Positions 25,860-35,358 are shown, counted from the first letter of the stretch. The stretch: 64,000 bases of DNA from DATEDA01 sp963789885 (GCA_963789885.1 CAWBNB010000048.1:1-64000); one strand, 5' to 3'. Program-made: numbers and translations. The notes: generated from the letters alone by a model not told the origin.

Positions 25860-27050
25860 TCAGACCGACGCGAGCGTCGCGTCGTAGGTGAAGAGCCATT
25901 CGTAGCGCTCCTTCACTCGCTCCTCGCTCCATTCGCGGTCGACGTAATCTCGCGCGCCGGCCCGATCGGCGAGCGCGGGATTGTGGAAGCGCCGTGCGTT
26001 CTCCGCGGAGCCGAGCACCACCCTGCGCGTCCGGTCGCGCCGTGCGTCCTCGTAGCGCGCGAAGGCGGTTTCGATGTCGTCGTGAGCCTCGAGCGCGCGC
26101 GCCAGGATAAAACCGTCCTCGATCGCCATGGCCGCACCCGAAGCGAGCATCGGGAGGGTCGGGTGGCAGGCATCGCCGAGCAGCGTTGCTCGGCCCACCG
26201 TCCAGCGCTCCATCGGCTGGCGGCCCGCAAGCGCCCATTTGAACGGCGCGTCGATGTTGCCGATCATCCGATGGACGTCGTCGTGCCAGCCGCGGAAGTC
26301 GTTTGCGCACTCGGCGTTCGTCCCCTGCGCGGTCCACGACTCGACGCGCCAGTCGCTGCGCTCGACGATCCCCACGAAGTTCATGTACTCCCCACGGTGG
26401 ACCGGATAGTGGACGACGTGCGCCCCGGGGCCCACCCAGTTGGTGCCGACCAGCCGTCGCATGGGCCCGGGCAGGCGCGACATGAGGATCGTGCCGCGCC
26501 AGGCGACGAGGCCGGTGAACTCGGGCGCATCGGGGCCGAAGAGCGCCTGCCGGATCTGCGAGTGCACGCCGTCCGCGCCGACCAGCGCATCGCCGGTCGC
26601 CTCGCCACCCTCGAAGCGCAGAACGACGCGCTCCCCGTCCTGGGCGCACCCGGTGCAGCGGGCGCCGAGATGGATCGCATCCGGCTTCTCGCGGCGTACC
26701 GCCTGGGCGAGGATGTCGAGCAGATCGGGGCGGTAAAGCAGGAAGTACGGGAACCCGTACCGCGCCACCGAAACCGCCCCAAGATCGAAGAGCTTCCAGG
26801 TCTGGCCGCTGCTCCAGAGCCGCACTTCCTTGCCGGTCGCTTCGCAGGCGAGCCGCTTCAGCGCCTCGCCGAGCCCGAGCGCGTAGAGCACGCGGTTGCC
26901 GTTCGCGCTCAGCTGCAGCCCCGCGCCGATCTCCTTCAGCTCGCGCGCCTGCTCGTAGACGTCGACGTCGATGCCGCGCTTCAGGAGCGCGAGCGCCGCG
27001 GTCAGTCCGCCGATCCCGGCGCCGGCGATGAGCACGTGCGGCCCGATCAT
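25860..27050 (-). CDS. FAD-dependent aromatic monooxygenase (salicylate hydroxylase-like)
   Basis: 396 residues. Class A flavoprotein monooxygenase: Rossmann motif VLIAGAGIGGLTAALALLKR at the N terminus, the middle ALVGADGVHSQIRQALFG (DG motif), and the second FAD motif ATLLGDACHPTLPMLASGAA. No signal peptide. Closest by pattern to salicylate- or 3-hydroxybenzoate-hydroxylase relatives, which hydroxylate aromatic acids using NAD(P)H and oxygen. It is just downstream of the TctC gene on the same strand (34 bases), which suggests its substrate is the organic acid imported by TctBAC. Confidence 0.88.
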   Translation of the reverse strand: MIGPHVLIAGAGIGGLTAALALLKRGIDVDVYEQARELKEIGAGLQLSANGNRVLYALGLGEALKRLACEATGKEVRLWSSGQTWKLFDLGAVSVARYGFPYFLLYRPDLLDILAQAVRREKPDAIHLGARCTGCAQDGERVVLRFEGGEATGDALVGADGVHSQIRQALFGPDAPEFTGLVAWRGTILMSRLPGPMRRLVGTNWVGPGAHVVHYPVHRGEYMNFVGIVERSDWRVESWTAQGTNAECANDFRGWHDDVHRMIGNIDAPFKWALAGRQPMERWTVGRATLLGDACHPTLPMLASGAAMAIEDGFILARALEAHDDIETAFARYEDARRDRTRRVVLGSAENARRFHNPALADRAGARDYVDREWSEERVKERYEWLFTYDATLASV

Positions 27051-27084
27051 GCCGTCCCGCTCCGGACGCGCACGCGCTGGGCGG

Positions 27085-28065
27085 CTACTTGTGCCCCCGG
27101 CTCCTCGCCCACTCGACGTACTTCTTCGCCCTTTCGTGGGTCTCCCTGTAGTAGCGCTCGTACTCGGCCCCGACCATGATCTTCACCGCGAGCCCGGCCG
27201 CCTCCATCTTGGCGACGTGGTCGGGATCCTCCATCGCCTTCTTGAGCACGGCGGCGAGCTTCGCGACCACGGGTGCCGGGATGCCTTTCGGCCCGGCGAT
27301 GCCGCGCGTCGAGTTCGAGACGACGGTCGGATAGCCGAGCTCCTTCGTGGTCGGCACGTCGGGCAGGAACTTCGAGCGCTCGGGGTCGAGCACCGCGAGC
27401 GCACGGATCTCGCCGCTGCGTACCCGCGGAGCGACGGCGCCGACGTTGTCGAACGCGACGTCGATGTTGCCGCCCATGACCTCCTTCAGCTGCATCGCGC
27501 TGCCCTCGAGGTGCACGATGCGGAAGGTGGCGCCCGGCGCGGCCTCCTCGAGCATTAGGATCGCCAAGTGATCGTCGCTTAGGATGCCGGTGGTGGCGGT
27601 GCGGATGGTGTTCGGTGCCTTGCGCGCCGCCTCGACCAGATCCTTGAGCGACTTGTAGGGACTGTCGGCGCGTACCCAGATCAAGCCGGGGTCGAGTATC
27701 TGGTTGATGATCGGCACGAAAGCGTCGGGACCGAAGATCGCCTTGCGCTCGGGATCGAGGATCACCGTGTTGGTGGCCGGCAGATTGAGGTAGCCGATGA
27801 AATAGCCGTCCGGCTTGCGCCGCGCCATGTCCGTCCAGCCGACCTGGCCGCCCGCGCCGCCCTTGTTGACCACGACCATCGGTTGCCCCAGCTGCTTCTC
27901 GGCGATCGCCGCGAGGACCCGCGCACCGATGTCGGTGCTGCCACCGGCCGGAAATGCCACCATCAGCTCCACCGGCCGGCTCGGGAATTCCTGCGCGAGC
28001 GCCACGCCGGCGGCGAGGGCGAGCGATGCCAGCGCGCTCGCAACGCGTTTCAGTGGGGCGTTCAT
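27085..28065 (-). CDS. tctC: TctC/Bug-type periplasmic substrate-binding protein
   Basis: 326 residues. Signal peptide (ALASLALAAGVALAQ), then the Bug-family start FPSRPVELMVAFPAGGSTDI and the loop VVVNKGGAGGQVGWTDMARR; late GYPTVVSNSTRGIAGPKGIP. It binds a carboxylate, often aromatic or a citrate-like acid, for the TctAB membrane components. It is the third gene of tctB-tctA-tctC, followed by the flavin monooxygenase. Confidence 0.93.
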   Translation of the reverse strand: MNAPLKRVASALASLALAAGVALAQEFPSRPVELMVAFPAGGSTDIGARVLAAIAEKQLGQPMVVVNKGGAGGQVGWTDMARRKPDGYFIGYLNLPATNTVILDPERKAIFGPDAFVPIINQILDPGLIWVRADSPYKSLKDLVEAARKAPNTIRTATTGILSDDHLAILMLEEAAPGATFRIVHLEGSAMQLKEVMGGNIDVAFDNVGAVAPRVRSGEIRALAVLDPERSKFLPDVPTTKELGYPTVVSNSTRGIAGPKGIPAPVVAKLAAVLKKAMEDPDHVAKMEAAGLAVKIMVGAEYERYYRETHERAKKYVEWARSRGHK

Positions 28066-28112
28066 CGTTCGCTACCTCCTCCAGGTTGTGGACCGACGGG
28101 GTTGGTGGGTGG

Positions 28113-29600
28113 CTATGCCTCGCGCAGCTGCTTCGGCGCGAGCCGCAGCGCCGCGCCGGCGAGCACCGCGGCCGAGGCGATCAGGAGTCCCAGGCACAAC
28201 GGCCGGGTGAAGAAGATCCCATAGTCGCCGCCCGACATCTCGAGCGACGTGCGCAGCGACTTCTCGATCGGCGGGCCGAGGATCAGGCCGAGCACGAGCG
28301 GCGCTAGCGGAAGGTCGAGCTTGCGCAACGCGTACCCGAACACTCCGGACGCGATCATTACCCAGACGTCGAACACGCTTTGCTGCAGGCTGTAGGCGCC
28401 GAGCAGGCAGAAGAGCAGCACGCCCACCGCCAGATACTCGAAGGGCACGTGCAGGATCTTCGCCCACAGGCCGACGAGCGGCAGGTTGAGGACGAGCAGG
28501 ATCGCGTTGCCGACGAAGAAGCTCGCGATCACCGCCCAGACGAGGTCGGGCCGCTCCTGGAAGAGGAACGGCCCGGGGGTGAGGCCGTTCACGATGAACG
28601 CGCCCATCAGGACCGCGATGGTCGGCGAGCTCGGAATGCCGAGCGTGAGGAACGGCACCATCGCCGCGTTCGCGTAGGCGTTGTTCGCCGTTTCGGGCGC
28701 CGCGACGCCTTCGATCGCGCCGCGGCCGAACCGCTCCGGCGTCTGCGAGAGGCGCTTCTCCGCGACGTAGGCCACGAAGGTCGGCACGATCGCACCGATG
28801 CCGGGGACGAGGCCGAGGCCGAACCCGATTCCGGTGCCGCGCCAGATCGCGCCCCAGGCGCGCCGCCACTCGTCGCGGCTCGGCAGCAGGCTGCCGAACT
28901 TCGAGCGGATGACCTCGCGCAGCGGCTGCTCGGCGGTGATCAGGATCTCGGCGACGCCGAAGAGTCCCATCACTACCGGGACGATGCCGAGGCCGTCGTA
29001 GAGGTCGGCGATGCCGAAGGCGAAGCGCGGCGCGCCGCGTACCGGGTCGATGCCGATCATCGAGACCAGCAGCCCGAGCACGGTCATCAGCGCCGCCGCC
29101 GCGAGCGAGCGCCCGGCGAGGCCGCTCACCAGGCACAGCCCCAGGAGCATCAGCGCGAAGAATTCGGGCGGGCCGAACTTGAGCGCGAACTTGGCGAGCG
29201 GCGGCGCAACCAGCGCGAGCGCGATCGTCGCCACCGTACCGCCGATGAACGAACCGATCGCGGCGATCCCGAGCGCGGTGCCGGCGCGGCCCTGCTTCGC
29301 CATCTGGTGTCCGTCGAGGCAGGTGATCATCGACGCCGCCTCGCCGGGCACGTTGATCAGGACCGACGTGATCGTGCCGCCGTACATCGCGCCGTAGTAG
29401 ATCGCCGCGAGCATGATGATCGCGCCGGTCGCGTCCAGCTTGAAGGTGAGCGGGATGAGGATCGCCGTGCCGGCGGCCGGTCCCAGGCCCGGCAAGACGC
29501 CGATCAATGTGCCGAGGACGCAGCCCGCGAACGCGTAGGTAAAGTACGCCGGGCTGAGCGCGGCGGCGAATCCCGAGGCGAGGTGCGAGAGCGTGTCCAC
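28113..29600 (-). CDS. tctA: TctA large membrane subunit
   Basis: 495 residues with about 11-12 membrane segments. The TctA signature GTLIGVLPGLGPAAGTAILI lies at about residues 30-50, then AIYYGAMYGGTITSVLINVP and LVPGIGAIVPTFVAYVAEKR. It is the sodium- or proton-driven translocation subunit of the tripartite tricarboxylate transporter. It starts 10 bases after tctB and ends 47 before tctC. Confidence 0.95.
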   Translation of the reverse strand: MDTLSHLASGFAAALSPAYFTYAFAGCVLGTLIGVLPGLGPAAGTAILIPLTFKLDATGAIIMLAAIYYGAMYGGTITSVLINVPGEAASMITCLDGHQMAKQGRAGTALGIAAIGSFIGGTVATIALALVAPPLAKFALKFGPPEFFALMLLGLCLVSGLAGRSLAAAALMTVLGLLVSMIGIDPVRGAPRFAFGIADLYDGLGIVPVVMGLFGVAEILITAEQPLREVIRSKFGSLLPSRDEWRRAWGAIWRGTGIGFGLGLVPGIGAIVPTFVAYVAEKRLSQTPERFGRGAIEGVAAPETANNAYANAAMVPFLTLGIPSSPTIAVLMGAFIVNGLTPGPFLFQERPDLVWAVIASFFVGNAILLVLNLPLVGLWAKILHVPFEYLAVGVLLFCLLGAYSLQQSVFDVWVMIASGVFGYALRKLDLPLAPLVLGLILGPPIEKSLRTSLEMSGGDYGIFFTRPLCLGLLIASAAVLAGAALRLAPKQLREA

Positions 29601-29610
29601 CGCCGGCCCG

Positions 29611-30093
29611 TCACACCCCGAACGGGCCGACCGGCAGCGGCACCTTGAGCCAGTAGTAGAACACGTGAAACAGCCCGAAGCTCGCAGCGAGCGCGAAGAC
29701 GACGATCACGACCGGCCGACGAACGCCGAGCGCGACGAGCAGCGCCGCGGTGACGACGAACGCGGTCAGCCGGAAGCCGACCGGCGCGAGGAGCAGCGCG
29801 GAAACGACCAGGCTGCCGAGCAATGCCACCGCGCGGAGCGCGCCCGGCCGGTCCGGCCACCGCGCGTCGGCCTCATCGCCGATGGATCGGCCCCGCCACG
29901 ACTGCGCGAGGAGGGCCAGGCTGAGCACTACGCCGATCAGCCCCAGCCAGAACGGGAAGAAGCCGGCCCCCGGACCGAGGTCGTCCTTCAGGGAGTACGT
30001 ATAGGCGATGCCCGTCGCTGCCGCGAAGACTGCGCACAGGCAGGCGAGCACGGCTCTCTCGACGATGCGATGCGAGGCCGACTGCGAGCTCAC
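29611..30093 (-). CDS. tctB: TctB small membrane subunit
   Basis: 160 residues with four hydrophobic segments (ERAVLACLCAVFAAATGIAY, FFPFWLGLIGVVLSLALLAQ, LRAVALLGSLVVSALLLAPV and a Val/Ala-rich pair near 125-150). The GAGFFPFWLG motif is typical of TctB. GTG start with GAGGAGGAG upstream. It is first gene of the tctBAC operon, with a good sigma-70-like promoter about 90 bases upstream. Confidence 0.9.
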   Translation of the reverse strand: MSSQSASHRIVERAVLACLCAVFAAATGIAYTYSLKDDLGPGAGFFPFWLGLIGVVLSLALLAQSWRGRSIGDEADARWPDRPGALRAVALLGSLVVSALLLAPVGFRLTAFVVTAALLVALGVRRPVVIVVFALAASFGLFHVFYYWLKVPLPVGPFGV

Positions 30094-30185
30094 GACGGGA
30101 CTGCTCCTCCTCAGGGCGAGTCACCCGTGTTCGCAGCCCGTCGAACCCGGTGGGAGCGGGGCTCCGGCTGCGCGGATCGTGCGGC

Positions 30186-30214
30186 ATTTCATCCATGCCC
30201 GGCCGGTTTGTCAA
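30186..30214 (-). promoter_or_regulatory. Sigma-70-like promoter of the tctBAC operon
   Basis: A perfect TTGACA (30214-30209), 17-base spacer and TGAAAT (30191-30186) on the minus strand. Predicted start near 30179, leader about 86 bases to the tctB GTG. Confidence 0.6.
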
Positions 30215-30268
30215 AGCCTTTCGCTCTGACCGGGCGTCGGCGGGAATCGGTGCCGCGCAGTCGGAGCG

Positions 30269-31150
30269 TTAACCTTCGATCGCCCCCGCGGTCCGGGCGC
30301 GCTCGAGCGAGAGCTCGGCGGACTGGATGGTATTGACGAGCAGCATCGTCACCGTCATCGGTCCCACGCCGCCGGGCACGGGCGTGATGCGGGAGGCTTT
30401 CTCGCGGACGGCCTCGAAGTCGACGTCGCCGACGAGGCGTCCGTCGGCGAGCCGGTTGATGCCCACGTCGATCACCACTGCGCCGGTCTTCACCATCGGC
30501 GCTGTGATCAGGTTCGGCTTGCCCGCCGCCACGATCAGGATGTCGGCGAGGATGGTGAATTGCGCGAGATCGCGGGTCCTGATGTGGCAGACCGCGACGG
30601 TCGCCTCCTTCTGCAGGAGCATCAGCGCCATCGGCTTGCCGACGATCGTGCTCGCGCCGACCACGACGACGTTCTGGCCGGCGATCGGGACGCCGCTGTA
30701 CTCGAGGAGGCAGGTGACGCCATAGGGCGTGCACGGCGGGAACACGGTGCCGCCGCTCACCAGCCCGCCGACGTTGTACAGGCCGAAGCCGTCGACGTCC
30801 TTGTCGTTGGCGATCGACTCGAGAAGGCGCCGGGCTTCGATGTGGCGGGGCAGGGGAAGCTGCACCAGGATGCCGTGGATCTGGGGCCGCGCGTTCAGCG
30901 CCTCGATCTTCGCGAGCACCTCCTCTGTCGTCGCCGACTCCGGCAGCCGGTACTCCTCGGAGTGGATGCCCATCTCGCCGCAGGCGCGGACCTTGTTCCG
31001 CACGTACACCTGCGACGCCGGATTTTCGCCCACGATGATCACCGCGAGGCCGGGCGTCACGCCCTGCGCCGCCAGCCGGTCGACCCGCGCCTTCCAGTCG
31101 GCGCGGACCCGGCGCGCGATCTCGACCCCGTCGATCAGCTGCGCCGTCAC
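30269..31150 (-). CDS. folD: FolD methylenetetrahydrofolate dehydrogenase/cyclohydrolase
   Basis: 293 residues. Bifunctional NADP-linked oxidation of methylene-H4F and hydrolysis of methenyl-H4F. Seen: catalytic region NPASQVYVRNKVRACGEMGI with the conserved lysine, HGILVQLPLPRHIE, the DVDGFG motif, nucleotide-binding VVVVGASTIVGKPMALMLLQ, and TPVPGGVGPMTVTMLLVNTI. The start is a GTG overlapping the stop of the small membrane gene upstream (GTGA). It is general C1 metabolism but fits with formaldehyde or formate made by an XoxF-type enzyme nearby. Confidence 0.96.
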   Translation of the reverse strand: MTAQLIDGVEIARRVRADWKARVDRLAAQGVTPGLAVIIVGENPASQVYVRNKVRACGEMGIHSEEYRLPESATTEEVLAKIEALNARPQIHGILVQLPLPRHIEARRLLESIANDKDVDGFGLYNVGGLVSGGTVFPPCTPYGVTCLLEYSGVPIAGQNVVVVGASTIVGKPMALMLLQKEATVAVCHIRTRDLAQFTILADILIVAAGKPNLITAPMVKTGAVVIDVGINRLADGRLVGDVDFEAVREKASRITPVPGGVGPMTVTMLLVNTIQSAELSLERARTAGAIEG

Positions 31151-31347
31151 GCCGACCCGCCGCGCAGGCCTACCAGGACGAAGAGCGCCATGCTCAGGCC
31201 CATGAGCACGTAGCCGGTGAGGTTGAGCTGGCGCGCGCGTTCCGTACTGACCTTCCCTTTCGTCTGCAGCACCGACGCCACGGTGGCGAACAGCGCACCG
31301 GCGATCGCTAGGCCGATGATGACCGGCCGCGTGAGCACGATCTCCAT
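31147..31347 (-). CDS. Small two-helix membrane protein
   Basis: 66 residues with two hydrophobic segments (PVIIGLAIAGALFATVASVL and LTGYVLMGLSMALFVLVGLR) joined by a basic loop (KGKVSTERARQ). No family recognised. It overlaps folD by four bases (GTGA), so it is translationally coupled, and sits about 30 bases downstream of the ABC operon end. Confidence 0.6.
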   Translation of the reverse strand: MEIVLTRPVIIGLAIAGALFATVASVLQTKGKVSTERARQLNLTGYVLMGLSMALFVLVGLRGGSA

Positions 31348-31379
31348 GGTCAGACCTTACGACACGAGGGGCAAACCCG

Positions 31380-32279
31380 CTACCCGCGGTTCGCGCGCTT
31401 GAGGTACGCCTCGACGAAGTCCGCCGCGGCCTTGCTGCCGCGCGCGAACGAGCGCATCGCCTCGGCGTGCAGGATCGACAGCGCCTCGCGCTTGATCTCG
31501 TTCGCCCGGTCGCTCTCGACGAGGTCGGACAGCCGGCGCGGCCGCGGCAGGTCGACGTCGACCACCGCGCGCACCTGGGTGGGGATGTTGGACATGATGA
31601 GCAGGCGGTCGGCGAGGTAGACCGCCTCGTCGATGTCGGTGGTGACGAAGAAGTTGGTGCGGTGGTACTCCTCGTACAGCCGAGAGTAGTACTCCCACAT
31701 CAGCTCCTTCGTCATCGCGTCGAGGCCGCGGAACGGCTCGTCGAGGATCATCACCCGCGGGTGATTGATCATCGCGCGCGCGAGCTCGGCGCGGCGCTGC
31801 ATCCCGCCGGAGAGCTGGCCGGGGTACTTGTTGCGGAACTCCTGCAGCCCGACCTTCGATAGCAGGAACTCGGCGAGGTCGAGCGTCTCGCGCGTCACCT
31901 CGCCGCGGGCGCGCGGCCCGTAAAGGATGTTTTCGTACGTCGTCATCCACGGGAAGAGCGCGGTCTCCTGGAAGACGACGAGCCGGTCGCGGCTTGGCTC
32001 GGTGACCGGCTTGCCGTCCAGGGTCACGCTGCCCTCGGTGGGCCGCTCGAAGCCGGCAAGGAGACGGATCATCGTGCTCTTGCCGCAGCCCGACGGGCCG
32101 ATCATGACGGTGAGCTTGCCGCGCTCGATCGTGAACGAGCAGTCGCGCACCACCTCCTTGCGGAGCCGCGTTGCGCCGTAGCTCTTGGAGACGCCGCTGA
32201 CGACGATCTCGCCGGCGTCGACCGCGCGCTGTACCGGGTCGGCGGCGGCGCCGGGGCGGGCGTGCGGGACGGCGCTCAC
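31380..32279 (-). CDS. ABC ATPase, NitT/TauT-type (second ATPase of operon)
   Basis: 299 residues. Walker A GPSGCGKSTMIRLLAG, Q-loop region VVFQETALFPWMTTYENILY, signature LSGGMQRRAELARAMIN, Walker B VMILDEPFRGLDAMTKELMW, then the H-loop region FFVTTDIDEAVYLADRLLIM (Thr-Asp where His-Asp is usual). It energises uptake with the permease just upstream, which it overlaps by four bases (GTGA at 32276-32279). The C-terminal 60 residues (HAEAMRSFARGSKAAADFVE) form a helical extension shared with the paralogue at 46749-47642. It is last gene of the five-gene operon. Confidence 0.92.
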   Translation of the reverse strand: MSAVPHARPGAAADPVQRAVDAGEIVVSGVSKSYGATRLRKEVVRDCSFTIERGKLTVMIGPSGCGKSTMIRLLAGFERPTEGSVTLDGKPVTEPSRDRLVVFQETALFPWMTTYENILYGPRARGEVTRETLDLAEFLLSKVGLQEFRNKYPGQLSGGMQRRAELARAMINHPRVMILDEPFRGLDAMTKELMWEYYSRLYEEYHRTNFFVTTDIDEAVYLADRLLIMSNIPTQVRAVVDVDLPRPRRLSDLVESDRANEIKREALSILHAEAMRSFARGSKAAADFVEAYLKRANRG

Positions 32280-33151
32280 CGAACCCTCAGCCACGGCGTG
32301 ACGTATTTGCCGAGCGTGCGCAGGAGCTCGCTCGAGAAGTAGCCGGCGATCCCGATCGAGATCATGCCGACGACGATCTGCTCGTACGAGCCGCCGACAT
32401 AGGAGTTCCAGATGAAGAAGCCGAGGCCGCCGCCGGTGCCCGCGGCCTGGCTGCCGCCGCCGGAGATCATCTCGGCCGCGACCACGACCTCCCAGGTGAT
32501 GCCCATACCGACCGCGGAGCCCACCATGATCGACGGGAGGGTGCCGGGGAGGATCACGCGCCGGAAGATGTCCCACCGCGACGAGCCCATCGACTGCGCG
32601 GCCTGGAAGTAGCGCTGGTCGATCGACCGCGCCCCGCCGAGCACGTTGATCACGATCGTATAGAACGCGCCGAGGAAAGTGACGAAGGTGATCGACAGCT
32701 CCTGCGTCGGCCAGAAGATGATCGATGCCGGCACCCAGGCGAGCGGCGGGATCGGCCGCAGCACCTCGAAGGTCGGGAAGAAGGTGCCGTACGCGGTGCG
32801 GCTGACCGCCAGCGCGAGCCCGAACGGAATCCCGACGAACATTGCGGCGAGGAAACCCCCCATCACGCGGAAGAAGCTCTTGTACCAGCTCGTCCAGTAG
32901 CCGGCGGAGGTGAGGACGTCGCCCCAGGCGGCGAGCACCGCGCTCGGCGCGGGCACCACGCCGATCCACGGGAGGTAGTCCTTCTTGAAGCCCATTGCGC
33001 CCAGGAACGCCTTGAGCGGGGCGAAGAACTCCGGCGCCATCCACTGCTTCGAGCGCGCGCCGAGTTCCCAGAGCACGATGAACACGATGATCGACACCAC
33101 CCCGCGCCAGAACACCGAGCTCGTCAGGATCTTGTTCAGCCGCGTCGCCAC
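32276..33151 (-). CDS. ABC permease, NitT/TauT-type
   Basis: 291 residues with six membrane segments. The binding-protein-dependent permease motif (EAA-like) lies in the loop after VLGGARSIDQRYFQAAQSMG, continuing SSRWDIFRRVILPGTLPSIM. It pairs with the ATPase at 31380-32279. Only three bases separate it from the upstream ATPase (33155). Closely similar in layout and sequence to the permease at 45957-46742. Confidence 0.92.
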   Translation of the reverse strand: MATRLNKILTSSVFWRGVVSIIVFIVLWELGARSKQWMAPEFFAPLKAFLGAMGFKKDYLPWIGVVPAPSAVLAAWGDVLTSAGYWTSWYKSFFRVMGGFLAAMFVGIPFGLALAVSRTAYGTFFPTFEVLRPIPPLAWVPASIIFWPTQELSITFVTFLGAFYTIVINVLGGARSIDQRYFQAAQSMGSSRWDIFRRVILPGTLPSIMVGSAVGMGITWEVVVAAEMISGGGSQAAGTGGGLGFFIWNSYVGGSYEQIVVGMISIGIAGYFSSELLRTLGKYVTPWLRVR

Positions 33152-33154
33152 CCG

Positions 33155-34015
33155 CTAACCCTCCTTCTCGCCGGCCCGGAAGGCCTTGAGCGCTTCCTCG
33201 TGCACGGCATCGTTCGTCTCCTCGATCAGCTCGCGGAATCGCTTGGAGGTCAGCACGCCGTAGTCGCGGGGATGCGGGATGTCCACCGCCAGCACCTTCT
33301 TCGGCTTGCAGGGGCGGGTCGTCATGATCGCCACCTTGTGGCCGAGGAAGATCGCCTCCTCCAGGTCGTGGGTGATGAAGAAGATCGTCACCTTGTTCTT
33401 GTAGTAGATCTCGAGCAGCGCCTCGTGCATCACGCTCTTGGTGAGCGAGTCGAGCGCGCGGTACGGCTCGTCGAGCAGCAGCACCTTCGGATCGTTCATC
33501 AGCGCGCGGACGATCTCGACCCGGCGCCGCATCCCCGACGACACCTCGCCCGGATAGTTGAGCTCGACGCCCGAGAGGCCGGCGTCGGCCATCATCGCGC
33601 GGCCCTTGTCGACCGCCTCCTTCGGCGTGAGCTTGCCCTGCATCACCGGCCCGAAAACGACGTTGTCCAGGTTAGTTTTCCACGGGAAGAGCGCGCCGTT
33701 CTGGAACACGACGATCCGGTCCGGTCCGGGCTCGGCCTTCGGCCGCTCCTTCGAGCACAGCACCTCGCCGTCGAGGAGGATCGTGCCGGAGGTGATCTCG
33801 TGGAAGCCGGCGATCGCGTTGAGGAGAGTCGTCTTCCCGCAGCCGGAGGGTCCGACGATCATGCAGATCTCGCCCGCCTCGATGTCGAGCGAGCAGTGAT
33901 CGACCGCCATGACCGCCGCCCCTTCCGGGTTGTAGATCTTGACCACGTCGTCGATCAGGATCCGGCCGCGGGTCACGGCGCGGCGCTCTTCCGGATCGGG
34001 GGCGCGAAGATCCAT
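33155..34015 (-). CDS. ABC ATPase, NitT/TauT-type (first ATPase of operon)
   Basis: 286 residues. Walker A GPSGCGKTTLLNAIAG, Q-loop IVVFQNGALFPWKTNLDNVV, signature region EVSSGMRRRVEIVRALMN (SSGM in place of the classical SGGQ), Walker B VLLLDEPYRALDSLTKSVMH, H-loop IFFITHDLEEAIFLGHKVAI. Start ATG overlaps the stop of the sensor-permease gene (TGATG at 34013-34017), so the ATPase is translationally coupled to the permease it presumably drives. Confidence 0.92.
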   Translation of the reverse strand: MDLRAPDPEERRAVTRGRILIDDVVKIYNPEGAAVMAVDHCSLDIEAGEICMIVGPSGCGKTTLLNAIAGFHEITSGTILLDGEVLCSKERPKAEPGPDRIVVFQNGALFPWKTNLDNVVFGPVMQGKLTPKEAVDKGRAMMADAGLSGVELNYPGEVSSGMRRRVEIVRALMNDPKVLLLDEPYRALDSLTKSVMHEALLEIYYKNKVTIFFITHDLEEAIFLGHKVAIMTTRPCKPKKVLAVDIPHPRDYGVLTSKRFRELIEETNDAVHEEALKAFRAGEKEG

Positions 34016-35358
34016 CAGCGCTCCGCGAGCGCGAGCTCGCGCACGCGCCACTCCATCAGGTAGTCGCCGGCAAGGCGCACCAGCGCGCTCGTTGCGTAGC
34101 CGACGAAGCCGAGGGTGATCATGCCGATGACGATCGTCGGGTAGCGCACCATCATGTACGAGGTGTTGATCACGTAACCGAGGCCGTACTGCCCCGACAC
34201 CATCTCCGCCGCGACCAGCGAGAACCACGAGACGCCGATCGAGATCTGCAGCCCGGTGAAGATGAACGGCAGGGCGCCGGGCGCGATCACGTGCCGGAAG
34301 ACTTGCCACTTGCCCGCGCCGAGGCAGGACGCGGCGCGCACGTACGACTCGTCGATCGATTCGACGCCGAGCATCGTGTTGAGCGCGGTGGCGAAGAAGG
34401 AGGCGAGGAAGGCGAGGAACACGACCGCCGACTCGGTGGCGATGAACATCACGATCGCGAGCGGCACCCAGGCGAGGATCGGGATCGGCCGCAGGAGCTC
34501 GAATACCGGGAAGACGTACTCCTTGAACTTGCGCGACCAGCCGAGGAAGAGCCCGAACGGCACGCCGAGCACGGTCGCGAGGAAGAACGCCTGGGCGATC
34601 CGCCAGACCGACATGCCGATGTGTTGGTAGTACTCGGCAGTGTAGAAGGACAGCCCGTAAGTCGGGTTTGGGCTCAGCCACTCCCTGATCACCGCGGTGA
34701 TGCCCGGCATCTCCTTGAAGCGCGGCAGCCGCCACACTTCGACCGTCAGGTACCAGAACGCGAGGAAGAGCGCGAACCCCACCACCATCAGGTAGGGCCG
34801 CGGACTCTTCAGCCACAGCGACAGGCGATACATCGTGAGCCCGAGGCTCGTCATTTCCTCGGGCTGCGGCTGCCCGGACAGCCGCCTGACCTGGGCGAGC
34901 AGCTCGGGCACGGTGAACTCGCGCGCGATCATCGACGCGAACCGCTCCATCACCGCGTTGCCGGCGATGGCGTCCGCCTCGAGGATCTTGACGAGCGCCT
35001 CGGTGTCGATCCGCAGCACCTCGGTCGGCTCGGCCGCGGTGACGGTCGCGAGCCGTTGCGTGTGGCCGAGCAGCAGGCCCGCCCAGCCGAACACGCCGCC
35101 GCGCGTCATCCGCTTGAGCGGATCGCGAGCGCCGACCTCGGGGGTGAAGACGTGCTCGACCCGGCCGGAGACGACGACGAAGATGTCGTCCGCGTCGGCG
35201 CTCGAGCTGTAGATGCGCTCCCCGGCGGCGTAGCGCGCGCGTCGCGCGATTCCCTGCACGTTGCGGAGCAGGGTGTCCGGTGCGTCGCGAAACGGGGTGG
35301 CGGCGCGCAGGACGTCGAGATCGGCGTCCTGCGCCGGCTGGTTGAGCGCTAGCTCCAT
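34015..35358 (-). CDS. ABC permease with N-terminal cyclic-nucleotide-binding-like domain
   Basis: 447 residues in two parts. Residues about 15-150 form a Crp-type beta-barrel: AAGERIYSSSADADDIFVVV, SGRVEHVF, then GGVFGWAGLLLGHTQRLATV in the position of the phosphate-binding cassette, and a closing helix. After a linker (MTSLGLTMYRLSLWLKSPRP), residues about 185-440 are a standard NitT/TauT permease with six membrane segments and the loop LGVESIDESYVRAASCLGAG. The cassette lacks the usual Gly-Glu, so the ligand may not be cAMP. A cytosolic sensor fused in front of an importer permease suggests direct allosteric gating of transport. The paralogous permease at about 44200-45125 has the linker but no sensor. 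The architecture is rare to my knowledge. Confidence 0.88.
   Translation of the reverse strand: MELALNQPAQDADLDVLRAATPFRDAPDTLLRNVQGIARRARYAAGERIYSSSADADDIFVVVSGRVEHVFTPEVGARDPLKRMTRGGVFGWAGLLLGHTQRLATVTAAEPTEVLRIDTEALVKILEADAIAGNAVMERFASMIAREFTVPELLAQVRRLSGQPQPEEMTSLGLTMYRLSLWLKSPRPYLMVVGFALFLAFWYLTVEVWRLPRFKEMPGITAVIREWLSPNPTYGLSFYTAEYYQHIGMSVWRIAQAFFLATVLGVPFGLFLGWSRKFKEYVFPVFELLRPIPILAWVPLAIVMFIATESAVVFLAFLASFFATALNTMLGVESIDESYVRAASCLGAGKWQVFRHVIAPGALPFIFTGLQISIGVSWFSLVAAEMVSGQYGLGYVINTSYMMVRYPTIVIGMITLGFVGYATSALVRLAGDYLMEWRVRELALAER

Noticed and set aside
25826..25860. GC-rich dyad just after the flavin monooxygenase stop as a terminator
   Set aside because: Arms are imperfect and no T-run follows; it also overlaps the -35 side of the xoxF promoter region.
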